Source: Glandiceps talaboti
Taxonomy: Eukaryota > Hemichordata > Enteropneusta > Spengelidae
Assembly: GCF_964340395.1 (NCBI RefSeq)
Contig: NC_135564.1
Coordinates: 22,093,442 to 22,157,441 of the forward strand
Direction of reading: 5' to 3'
DNA length: 64,000 nucleotides
Positions 51,024-61,960 of this stretch are shown here, piece by piece. Position numbers and translations under genes: made by a program. A model generated the notes under the pieces. It made no database searches. It saw nothing but the letters and a program-made list of their open reading frames with translations, and had not been told where the DNA came from. Each line of letters opens with the position of its first letter. The first letter of the stretch is position 1.

Positions 51024-54000
51024 GTTGTCCATGGCATACAGACTAAGGAATATTATATCTAGACAACCACATTTACAGTTGTCCACGGCATACAGACTAA
51101 GGAATATTATATCTAGACAATCACATTTACAGTTGTCCATGGCATACAGACTAAGGAATATTATATCTAGACAACCACATTTACAGTTGTCCACGGCATA
51201 CAGACTACGGAATATTATATCTAGACAACCACATTTACAGTTGTCCACGGCATACAGACTAAGGAATATTATATCTAGACAACCACATTTACAGTTGTCC
51301 ACGGCATACAGACTAAGGAATATTATATCTAGACAACCACATTTACAGTTGTCCACGGCATACAGACTACGGAATATTATATCTAGACAACCACATTTAC
51401 AGTTGTCCACGGCATACAGACTAAGGAATATTATATCTAGACAACCACATTTACAGTTGTCCACGGCATACAGACTACGGAATATTATATCTAGACAACC
51501 ACATTTACAGTTGTCCATGGCATACAGACTAAGGAATATTATATCTAGACAACCACATTTACAGTTGTCCACGGCATACAGACTACAGAATATTATATCT
51601 AGACAACCACATTTACAGTTGTCCAGGCATACAGACTAAGGAATATTATATCTAGACAACCACATTTACAGTTGTCCACAGCATACAGACTAAGGAATAT
51701 TATATCTAGACAACCACATTTACAGTTGTCCACAGCATACAGACTAAGGAATATTATATCTAGACAACCACATTTACAGTTGTCCATGGCATACAGACTA
51801 AGGAATATTATATCTAGACAACCACATTTACAGTTGTCCACGGCATACAGACTAAGGAATATTATATCTAGACAATCACATTTACAGTTGTCCACGGCAT
51901 ACGGACTAAGGAATATTATATCTAGACAACCACATTTACAGTTGTCCACGGCATACAGACTACGGAATATTATATCTAGACAACCACATTTACAGTTGTC
52001 CACGGCATACAGACTAAGGAATATTATATCTAGACAACCACATTTACAGTTGTCCACGGCATACAGACTAAGGAATATTATATCTAGACAACCACATTTA
52101 CAGTTGTCCACGGCATACAGACTAAGGAATATTATATCAAGACAACCACATTTACAGTTGTCCATGGCATACAGACTAAGGAATATTATATCTAGACAAC
52201 CACATTTACAGTTGTCCACGGCATACAGACTAAGGAATATTATATCTAGACAACCACATTTACAGTTGTCCAGGCATACAGACTAAGGAATATTATATCT
52301 AGACAACCACATTTACAGTTGTCCATGGCATACAGACTAAGGAATATTATATCTAGACAACCACATTTACAGTTGTCCAGGCATACAGACTAAGGAATAT
52401 TATATCTAGACAACCACATTTACAGTTGTCCAGGCATACAGACTAAGGAATATTATATCTAGACAACCACATTTACAGTTGTCCATGGCATAAAGACTAA
52501 GGAATATTATATCTAGACAACCACATTTACAGTTGTCCACGGCATACAGACTACAGAATATTATATCTAGACAACCACATTTACAGTTGTCCATGGCATA
52601 AAGACTAAGGAATATTATATCTAGACAACCACATTTACAGTTGTCCATGGCATACAGACTAAGGAATATTATATCTAGACAACCACATTTACAGTTGTCC
52701 ACGGCATACAGACTAAGGAATATTATATCTAGACAACCACATTTACAGTTGTCCATGGCATACAGACTAAGGAATATTATATCTAGACAACCACATTTAC
52801 AGTTGTCCACGGCATACAGACTACGGAATATTATATCTAGACAACCACATTTACAGTTGTCCAGGCATACAGACTAAGGAATATTATATCTAGACAACCA
52901 CATTTACAGTTGTCCACGGCATACAGACTAAGGAATATTATATCTAGACAACCACATTTACAGTTGTCCACGGCATACAGACTAAGGAATATTATATCTA
53001 GACAACCACATTTACAGTTGTCCACGGCATACAGACTAAGGAATATTATATCTAGACAACCACATTTACAGTTGTCCACGGCATACAGACTAAGGAATAT
53101 TATATCTAGACAACCACATTTACAGTTGTCCACGGCATACAGACTACGGAATATTATATCTAGACAACCACATTTACAGTTGTCCACGGCATACAGACTA
53201 CGGAATATTATATCTAGACAACCACATTTACAGTTGTCCATGGCATACAGACTACGGAATATTATATCAAGACAACCACATTTACAGTTGTCCACGGCAT
53301 ACAGACTAAGGAATATTATATCTAGACAACCACATTTACAGTTGTCCATGGCATAAAGACTAAGGAATATTATATCTAGACAACCACATTTACAGTTGTC
53401 CATGGCATACAGACTAAGGAATATTATATCTAGACAACCACATTTACAGTTGTCCATGGCATACAGACTAAGGAATATTATATCTAGACAACCACATTTA
53501 CAGTTGTCCACGGCATACAGACTAAGGAATATTATATCTAGACAACCACATTTACAGTTGTCCACGGCATACAGACTAAGGAATATTATATCTAGACAAC
53601 CACATTTACAGTTGTCCATGGCATACAGACTAAGGAATATTATATCTAGACAACCACATTTACAGTTGTCCACGGCATACAGACTAAGGAATATTATATC
53701 TAGACAACCACATTTACAGTTGTCCACGGCATACAGACTAAGGAATATTATATCTAGACAACCACATTTACAGTTGTCCACGGCATACAGACTAAGGAAT
53801 ATTATATCTAGACAACCACATTTACAGTTGTCCATGGCATACAGACTAAGGAATATTATATCTAGACAATCACATTTAAAGTTGTCCACGGCATACAGAC
53901 TACGGAATATTATATCTAGACAACCACATTTACAGTTGTCCACAGCATACAGACTAAGGAATATTATATCTAGACAATCACATTTAAAGTTGTCCACGGC

Positions 54001-54258
54001 ATACAGACTACGGAATATTATATCTAGACAACCACATTTACAGTTGTCCACAGCATACAGACTAAGGAATATTATATCTAGACAACCACATTTACAGTTG
54101 TCCATGGCATACAGACTAAGGAATATTATATCTAGACAACCACATTTACAGTTGTCCACGGCATACAGACTAAGGAATATTATATCTAGACAACGACATT
54201 TACAGTTGTCCACAGCATACAGACTAAGGAATATTATATCTAGACAACCACATTTACA
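51024..54258. repeat. 54-bp minisatellite, about 60 copies
   Basis: The unit contains TTGTCCACGGCATACAGACT, then AAGGAATATTATATCTAGACAACCACATTTACAG. Every unit carries GACAAC-(10 nt)-GTTGTC, a potential 6-bp stem. One-base shortened units (CCAGGC) shift the frame and end the otherwise open frames (up to 493 codons on the minus strand and 318 on the plus). Two such units 647 bp apart (near 51625 and 52272) suggest a 12-unit block duplication. Confidence 0.98.
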
Positions 54259-55011
54259 ACATATGGTAGTACAAATGAAATCTATTACACAAATGGAAAC
54301 TAAACTATTCACACACAAAGCCTACAACTTCAATAGTTTACATCAAACCTAACCAAGGGACTTGTCGTTGGTTTTCAAATCCAACAATCCTCACCAAGGC
54401 AACAAGTCTCTGGGCTACTTCAGACCCTGACTTTCTGCCCTATTAAATGTCACCAATCTTTTAACACTGCGCCATATACACCATCATATGCTGAAGTTCA
54501 GGAACTGTGTCACTCTCCTGGAATGCCATTCCATTGTGGACCAACTCTCAAATATAATGTATACACTATCCCTCAATGTTAAATGAAACCACAATTTTCT
54601 TGTGTCAACAGTGGCAAAACAATTGAAAAGAAGTAGTCAATCATGTACCAAATAACTTTTCAATGTGTTAAATGTCAGTTTCACAAAGTCAACATTGGCT
54701 ATAGAAGTGAACTACATTGCCTTGGCTTAGAGGAGGAAAATATGAATGACCTAAAGCCCTAGACACAAGCTTGTGCCTCCGGCCCTCACTGTTCATATCA
54801 TTATCAGTACGCGTCAGTAGTCAGTGCTACGGAGCAAGGCGACGACTTTGTTTTGGATGAAACATTGCAAAAAAGGCACGAACGACTGTTAACAGTCTAG
54901 TAAAGCCCATGAGAAGCATTGTTACTACAAGGTGAGAGGTGACAAAACCCTGGCTAGTAAGAGAGGAACAAATGTGGGGATGATTTTGTTGTAGGTGAAT
55001 TGATGTCCTCT
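54259..55011. other. Unique stretch, with a small possible coding segment
   Basis: Mostly featureless. At 54826-54900 a 24-codon plus frame ending in TAG (contains DDFVLDETLQKRHERLLTV) follows a CAG|TAG acceptor-like context. The composition looks protein-like, but the segment is too short to call a gene. Confidence 0.35.
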
Positions 55012-55234
55012 CTGAGATGTAAAAAAGTCACTGTCACCACACTGAGATGTAAAAGTCACTGTCATCACACTGAGAGGTAAAAGTCACTGTCATCACACTG
55101 AGAGGTAAAAGTCACTGTCATCACACTGAGAGGTAAAAGTCACTGTCATCACACTGAGAGGTAAAAGTCACTGTCATCACACTGAGAGGTAAAAGTCACT
55201 GTCATCACACTGAGATGTAAAAGTCACTGTCATG
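55012..55234. repeat. 28-bp minisatellite, about 8 copies (unrelated to the 28-bp array at 36.5 kb)
   Basis: The unit contains GTAAAAGTCACTGTCATCAC, then ACTGAGAG. Confidence 0.94.
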
Positions 55235-56606
55235 CACTGTCATAGGTATATATATATGGACACTCTGAACATAGGTCAGAGTCAAAATTTAAGGTCGCAT
55301 ATGAAAGCTCCTTATGGATAACATAGGTGTAGGCACTCAGATAAGCTCTTATTTATTACGCTTTCAGATATAATGTGCAAACTGTGAATTTTTACCACAA
55401 ATATGGCTGCCATTTGGTAATTATTCTGAATGTCACTGAACAACATGATGTGCATATGTGCACTACTGTACCAGCGTATGAGCGTGTTTTGCCTTTGTTA
55501 TTCATCAGCGCGGCGATATGGGTCAGTACGAAGACGTTGCTATCGCAATTAAAAATCCCCATTATGTGGTACCAGCTCGTAACTTTATACTAGTATGTTC
55601 TTTGAAAGTGTAATTTATGTTTCTTATCTGGTGAAATAACTTTCAAATCAACAATTGAGGACTCGTAATCACAGCCAACAAAAGAAACGTCATCGTTGCC
55701 AGTGTGGTAATATGTAGTACACCAGGACGCAGCATCTTATCATTCATGATCGTTTTTCGTGAGTTTTGAGAGTTGTGCAGTACTAAGACATCATTGAAAA
55801 CGTTTGGAAACTCATCCTCTGTATGTTGAAAAGAAGCAAGCTGATTAGAACTTCCAAATCTTTTGTAAGAAAATCAGCGTAGACTCAATTAAGCATTGAC
55901 GTCCCCCTACCAGGCAAAGTTAAGGCATGGTTAAACCAGATTTAAACTGAATGCCTTCCGTACGGGCAAAGTTTTGAGATTGTCGTTCCTACACACAATT
56001 GTTGGAATACAACAGAACATACAATGTATGAAATAAGTTATTTGCTATTTGCTCATTGCTGTTAGTGATCTCCTGGCCAACCACAACATGTAATGTAAAA
56101 CTTTATAAAATGTTCTAGCATAGCACTCACTGTAGAAAGAGTTTTAAAGGCCGAAAGGTCAGTGCCCATCACTTAAGTACACCCCCCCCCCTCATCACTT
56201 AAGTAACCCCCCTCCTTCCTGCATTATTTTTTTCTTCCGTAAGCCAATTCAGTCTGCAGATGAAAGGGAAAACACAAAAGTAACTCTCTCTACATTAATT
56301 GCCACCAGTGAAGACAACTGAAAAACTAATCATGAACTAGCCTGACATCTGCCCCACATACACACTTGCTGTAAAGTACTAAATAAAAAGAACAGTAACT
56401 GCAATGATGAGTAGATTGATTAACATTTGTTGACAATGTAAAAATAAAACAAGTCATTGAGAATGACATAGTCCCCGCTATGATTGGGTTTTAAGGAATT
56501 ATCACTACTCTGATCACGCAACAACACTTGTGAACCTAAATCAAACAGATTTAGATATGTTGTGTCTGCTTGTTGGACAGGGAACATGCCTACAACAATA
56601 AAGGAT
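55235..56606. other. Dispersed-repeat fragment and unique sequence
   Basis: 55260-55460 resembles the module at 5940-6160 (AGGTCAGAGTC, AATATGGCTGCCATTTGG). The rest is unique apart from a C-rich spot with a duplicated CATCACTTAAGTA at 56170-56210. No gene supported. Confidence 0.4.
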
Positions 56607-58020
56607 GGGTCGGGTATGGGGGATCGTATCACGAAGAAAATGGATATGCACATGTATGTCATAGAACACTGTCCTAATACCAACTTTGAATGAGATCTGT
56701 TCAAGCATGTCTGAGTTATGGCTTTGGACATGGAAAATTCGCAAACAAAATGGCTGACAGGCAGGCATATTGGATCGTATCACGATGAAAATGGATATGC
56801 ACATGTATGTCATAGAACACTGTCCTAATACCAACTTTGAATGAGATATGTTCAAGCATGTCTGAGTTATGGCTTTGGACATGGAAAAATCGCAAACAAA
56901 ATGGCTGCTAGGCGGCCATATTGGATCGTATCATGACAACAAATGGATATGCACATGTATGTCATAGAACACTGTCCTAATACCAACTTTGAATGAGATA
57001 TGTTCAAGCATGTCTGAGTTATGGCTTTGGACATGGAAAATTCACAAACAAAATGGCTGCTAGGCGGCCATATTGGATCGTATCACGATGAAAATGGATA
57101 TGCACATGTATGTCATAGAACACTGTCCTAATACCAACTTTGAATGAGATCTGTTCAAGCATGTCTGAGTTATGGCTTTGGACATGGAAAAATCGCAAAC
57201 AAAATGGCTGCTAGGCGGCCATATTGGATCGTATCATGACAACAAATGGATATGCACATGTATGTCATAGAACACTGTCCTAATACCAACTTTGAATGAG
57301 ATCTGTTCAAGCATGTCTGAGTTATGGCTTTGGACATGGAAAATTCGCAAACAAAATGGCTGACAGGCAGGCATATTGGATCGTATCACGATGAAAATGG
57401 ATATGCACATGTATGTCATAGAACACTGTCCTAATACCAACTTTGAATGAGATCTGTTCAAGCATGTCTGAGTTATAGCTTTGGACATGGAAAAATCGCA
57501 AACAAAATGGCTGCTAGGTGGCCATATTGGATCGTATCATGACAACAAATGGATATGCACATGTATGTCATAGAACACTGTCCTAATACCAACTTTGAAT
57601 GAGATCTGTTCAAGCATGTCTGAGTTATGGCTTTGGACATGGAAAATTCACAAACAAAATGGCTGCTAGGCGGCCATATTGGATCGTATCATGACAACAA
57701 TGAATATACACATGTATGTCATAAAACACTGTCCTAATACCAACTTTGAATGAGATCTGTTCAAGCATGTCTGAGTTATGGCTTTAGACAGGGAAAATTT
57801 GCAAACAAAATGGCTGCCAGGTGGCCATATTGGATCGTATCATGAAACAAATTGACATGCATATGTATGCCATTGTATGTTGTCCCTGTACCAAGTTTGA
57901 AAAAAATCGGTCCAGGCATCTCCAAGAAACGGCTCCGGACGGATGGACACACGGACAGCTCCACAGACGGAACCCAATCCATAAGTCCCCGTCCCGGACT
58001 TCGTCCGGCGGGGACTAATA
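56607..58020 (+). repeat. Dispersed repeat: ~151-bp tandem modules with a terminal GACGG-rich tail
   Basis: Eight or so copies of a ~151-bp module (TGGATATGCACATGTATGTC, AACACTGTCCTAATACCAAC, GGCCATATTGGATCGTATCA) are followed by a distinct 3' module: CACACGGACAGCTCCACAGA, then AAGTCCCCGTCCCGGACTTCG with a CCGGACTTCGTCCGG palindrome and GGGGACTAATA. The layout (tandem core plus a fixed tail) parallels the CA-ended family at 6341-7707. Confidence 0.85.
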
Positions 58021-58880
58021 AGTGCAGTCGCACCACTTTAGACAACATTTCCTGACGAGAAACCATTTTTTCCTTTTTAGTGGCCTACAAAAATATGCCA
58101 ATAACTTAATAAAACTAAAAGCTACATTAGTAATACTTTCAGGACATGTGCGCTTTGGTATCGCAAATGTGTGTACCAAGGTATAATGAATTTAAAGCAT
58201 GCATTACGTAAATTGCTCATTAATATTCACGGGATTTTTACCAAAACCCAATCAAGTCTTGCCATTACCCTACAAAATACGTCTTCAAAATTTCGACTTC
58301 CACCCACTAAGTACATCTCTTGCTTACGGAAGAAAAAAAATGGACGCCACGATCATGTTCCGACAGTGACGCAATTTTCCGAAGGCTCTCGAAGCAAAAT
58401 GCTCATCGCAGATTTCCAAAAAAATTTTCACTATTAATATCATACTTTTGTCAAAAATGTCATACAAATCTTTAATCACCTCAGGCAAAAAGTTGGAAAT
58501 TTTAGAAACCTATTTACATACACTTTAATAGAAACACACACACACACACACACACAGAATTTTCATCCCTAATATATAACCTTCCTTACGGAAGGTAAAA
58601 TAGCACCAATGGCTCATCGGCATTTGGCTGTTGCTATGGAAATGGTCTTGTTGCTAGGGATATTTGCATACATTTTTTGAATCTTTAGTCACTTACCTAC
58701 CCATCACTGTTGTTATCTTTGTAATATCATTTTCCATTCAAATTTCACTATAAACAAGCCATCATAGATGACAGTTCCCGCTGTTTGGGAGCCGTTGATC
58801 CCTGTTTGGATTGTAACACTTCTTGTCTGTGATATGCAATCACAAATTGACATGCATATGTACCTAATAGTACACTGCCC
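58021..58880. other. Repeat fragments and unique sequence
   Basis: Holds a CA tract (58531-58556), a TTCCTTACGGAAGG palindrome (58583) typical of a repeat tail, and one lone ~110-bp module (58618-58735) of the family at 6341-7090. No gene supported. Confidence 0.45.
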
Positions 58881-59521
58881 TCGCTGCCAGACTAGGGTAT
58901 GGACAATCTTGCTGCCAGACTAAGATATGGGTAGTCTCGCTGCCAGACTAGGGTATGGATAGCCTCGCTGCCAGACTAGGGTATGGGTAGTCTCGATGCC
59001 AGACTAGAGTATGGGTAGTCTCGCTGCCAGACTAGGGTATGGGTAGTCTCGCTGCCAGACTAGGGTATGGGTAGTCTCGCTGCCAGACTAGGATATGGGT
59101 AGTCTTGCTGCCACACTAGGATATGGGTAGTCTTGCTGCCAGACTAGGGTATGGATAGTCTCGCTGCCAGACTAGGGTATGGGTAGTCTCGCTGCCAGAC
59201 TAGAGTATGGGTAGTCTCGCTGCCAGACTAGGGTATGGGTAGTCTCGATGCCAGACTAGGGTATGGGTAGTCTCGCTGCCAGACTAGGGTATGGGTAGTC
59301 TCGCTGCCACACTAGGGTATGGGTAGTCTTGCTGCCAGACTAGGGTATGGGTAGTCTTGCTGCCAGACTAGGGTATGGGTAGTCTTGCTGCCAGACTAGG
59401 GTATGGGTAGTCTTGCTGCCAGACTAGGGTATGGTTAGTCTCGATGCCAGACTAGGGTGTGGATAGTCTCGATGCCAGACTAGGGTATGGGTAGTCTTGC
59501 TGCCAGACTAGGGTATGGGTG
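58881..59521. repeat. 28-bp minisatellite, about 23 copies (third, unrelated family)
   Basis: The unit contains GCTGCCAGACTAGGGTATGG, then GTAGTCTC. The fragment CTAGGGTATGGGTGG recurs alone at 60160-60174. Confidence 0.96.
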
Positions 59522-60223
59522 GCTGCAACAATTGTAACTTTGTTTTTATTCACAATACCTTCTTAGTCTTCTTTATATTTTATTTTGTGTGACTCAACAT
59601 TTTTCGTTTTTACTTTTTTATTTCTGGCAAAGAAAAACAAAGCTACAATTCTATTATTGAACAAGGCCAATCTAAAATCTCTCGGCAATTATTTTCATGG
59701 TTTTCTCATAAAAATAGTCAATTCCTTAGCTTCAGTTATCGTTGCAATTGCGAAATTCACTACGTACATGTACAAGTACTTGATTCTGTTCATTTTCTGT
59801 TCAAAACAGCAATAAATACTCTCAGAGTCCTTCTCAGCAACCATTGCGACATTGTTCTAGTACTTGGAGCATGCGCAGTATTAATCAACATGTCCACCGA
59901 ATTTGAAAATTTAGCTGTAGCGTGGAGAATATAGTACGATTTCCACTTGAAAATACATTGAGGAATATTTGATCAAGAGCGACACATTTATAGACTAAGA
60001 CATAGGATATGCTTGACATTCAAAAAGGCGAGGGATATTGTCTACAAAACAGTTTGAATGTGTTCAGGATCCTGAACACATATCTGATACGAGCTTACAC
60101 ATGATAGCTTTGTAGCGGTGGGCCGAGAGGGATGTAGCGAAACCACTGCAGTACTGCATCTAGGGTATGGGTGGTTTTGATTTATACCAAAAATTTGTGC
60201 ACAGTCTTGTGTTTTCCTTATAG
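59522..60223. other. Non-repetitive stretch next to the exon candidate
   Basis: Contains GCATGCGCA at about 59868, which fits the core of an NRF-1 site, followed by a short ATG frame (MSTEFENLAVAWRI, stop). I see no donor that would join this to the exon candidate at 60224, so a promoter here is only a possibility. Confidence 0.35.
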
Positions 60224-60293
60224 GAGGAACCATAACAGAGTGGGATGAAGACGTGTCAGAATCGGAGCGCATATTTCCAGAGCTGTATCCAGG
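60224..60293 (+). CDS. Unidentified internal exon candidate
   Basis: A 70-bp segment is bounded by a good acceptor (pyrimidine-rich GTGTTTTCCTTATAG, exon from 60224) and a consensus donor (CCAGG|GTAAGT, exon to 60293). In the one stop-free phase (two bases completing a codon, then GGA ACC ATA) it reads GTITEWDEDVSESERIFPE and ends LYPG: charged, hydrophilic and protein-like, unlike random sequence here. I do not recognise the family. No partner exon was identified on the plus strand in this window. It lies on the strand opposite to, and inside the presumed first intron of, the Smad gene. It could belong to a nested gene or be a fossil exon; a chance occurrence is also possible. Confidence 0.35.
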
Positions 60294-61160
60294 GTAAGTT
60301 TAGAAGGGGTACTAACTGTAACATTCATATGTAATTAGTGTTGATTGGGGGAAGTCCCCATTTCATGTCAGCAGCATGGCAGTCAGTTTATGACAGTACC
60401 AACATAAAGTAATCCCTTCACCAAACATACAAGTACAATATTTGATGACACTACTAAAATAACTGACATAATTCTACTGCATGTGGCATATCAAGTATCC
60501 CTATTCAACTTGTATAACTGTTTCTATTGTACACAAATTATTTGTTGTCCTAGATCAATACTATTACTAGTACCTAGACATATATTGCAATTGTTTGTGT
60601 GATGGTCGAAAACCACAGGACGAGATTTTATGCATCACTGCATAAATGATAAGACCACTTACAAAACTTCTTTAGTCTTCAGATTGGGCAAATCTTATAT
60701 TTGTTCCTTTACACTTTATGAATGTGATATTGAATTTAACCCTCGTAACCTAGACAACATCAATGTCCCGTAAATTTACAATGGCATCATTGCCCTCGGT
60801 ACCCATCACTGTGTTCATCACACGCCGCCAGTGTTCTGTTTACATAAATTACATACACATGTACGATCTGGCACTCACGTGTGCTTCAAAATATTGATAT
60901 GTGTAATATTGGTCAGAAATAACGACTTGGACAAATTTGCAGTAGCGATCAAACAATTGAATTATAAAAAAAGCTGTTGGTATAAAATTGATGTTCACAT
61001 GGATAACAACACAAGACTTGTAAGTAAATATACACACGAGTGATCGCAGATTGAACGTGATGATCACCAGGGGCGAAGTAGCCATCGTCCAGTCTAAGAT
61101 AAACATTATTGTCAACATCAAACACAAACACAAACAAAAATAAAAATGATGTATCCTTAC
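60294..61160 (-). other. Start of the presumed Smad first intron, no further exon seen
   Basis: Begins (minus strand) with GTAAGG at 61160-61155. I scanned the stretch for the next conserved MH1 segment (SLDGRLQVSH, WRWPDL) on the minus strand and found no match here or further left. Confidence 0.5.
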
Positions 61161-61357
61161 CTTGGGATAGTAACACACTTGGTATTGGCGTCCTGGTTCG
61201 AAATAGATTTCTCAAGTTCGTCTAGTGTACCAGTCTTCTTCAATCGCTTGACCAAACTTTTAACTGCTTTCTCAGTCCACTTGTCGTCGGCTTCGCCCTT
61301 CTTCCAACCGAGTAGTCGTTTGACGATGGGCGGAGTAAACGGCAACATAGAACTCAT
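61161..61357 (-). CDS. Smad2/3: Smad2/3-type receptor-regulated Smad, first coding exon
   Basis: This exon encodes the N-terminus and first part of the MH1 (DNA-binding) domain of an R-Smad that carries TGF-beta/activin/Nodal signals from type I receptors to the nucleus. The protein starts [20 protein letters not shown], the invariant Smad2/3 opening, and runs 65 codons plus two bases. Visible landmarks are the first MH1 helix ([13 protein letters not shown], 9-21), the basic KRLKK (37-41) that serves as nuclear import signal in Smad3, and NTKCVTIP (58-65), whose Cys61 matches a zinc ligand of Smad3 (Cys64). The linker after WKKGE is short, as in Smad3. The exon stops within the Arg66 codon at CCAAG|GTAAGG, the position of the first coding exon boundary in vertebrate Smad3. 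An in-frame TAG lies two codons upstream of the ATG (TAGAAAATG), which fixes the start. The remaining MH1, linker and MH2 exons must lie to the left and were not found. Confidence 0.95.
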
Positions 61358-61960
61358 TTTCTATACAAGAAACGGCTATTCAGGTCCCTTCCTGCAGCCG
61401 AGAAACGATAACCTTTCGTAAGTATAGGGATAAATACGAAAGATATTAGAATAAATTGACGATCAGTTTTCGTCGATGGACTGGTCAGGCTGCTACCGAT
61501 TTGCAGTACCTAGACATTGACCTATTAACGCAATACTCAGCGCAAAGTCATGTATAAGTACGCAAGGTCACCAAATAAAACAGGAGACGTCTGTTCTTCT
61601 TTCGTGTTCTTACCTTTGAAAATCTCGTAGGTTTTTTCAAAATACAATTAACAGCGACTTCGTCGGTTTGGTTAAGTTTCGTGAATGAGAATAAGTCAGA
61701 AACCGGAACAAAACAGACGACCACTCACCCACGCGTGCGTATATCAGTTTGGAATAAAGGTAAACTGGCCCACTTACAGTGATTTACATAATACGATTGA
61801 CAGTTCCAATCAGCTGGGTCGTTCCATTCGTGAAAATAGACCAATTGGCGTATAGTTTAGAGCATTTCACGCGTACACAATACCATGACGTCATCGGTTT
61901 TTTTTGGCGATTCATAGGGGGAGTGACGTTTAGGTCACACAGGGTCAATATTAATGAATA
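61358..61960 (-). promoter_or_regulatory. Putative 5' UTR and promoter region of the Smad gene
   Basis: Upstream of the Smad ATG. A perfect palindromic CRE, TGACGTCA, sits at 61886-61893; CCAAT motifs occur at about 61805 (CCAATCA) and 61839 (CCAATTGG), and ACGCGTGCG at about 61731. CG dinucleotides are more frequent than in the flanking repeats. No TATA box near a sensible distance was identified, and the transcription start is not known. An upstream non-coding exon is possible (TTCTTGTATAG directly precedes AAAATG on the minus strand). Confidence 0.45.

Noticed and set aside
51024-54352. Long plus and minus frames with Cys-rich repeats (NCKCGCLDII)
   Set aside because: The 54-bp unit is a multiple of 3, both strands are open, and one-base-short units break all frames.
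1-61160. Further Smad exons on the minus strand
   Set aside because: No match to the conserved continuation (SLDGRLQVSH, WRWPDL) was seen by eye; a translated search would be decisive.
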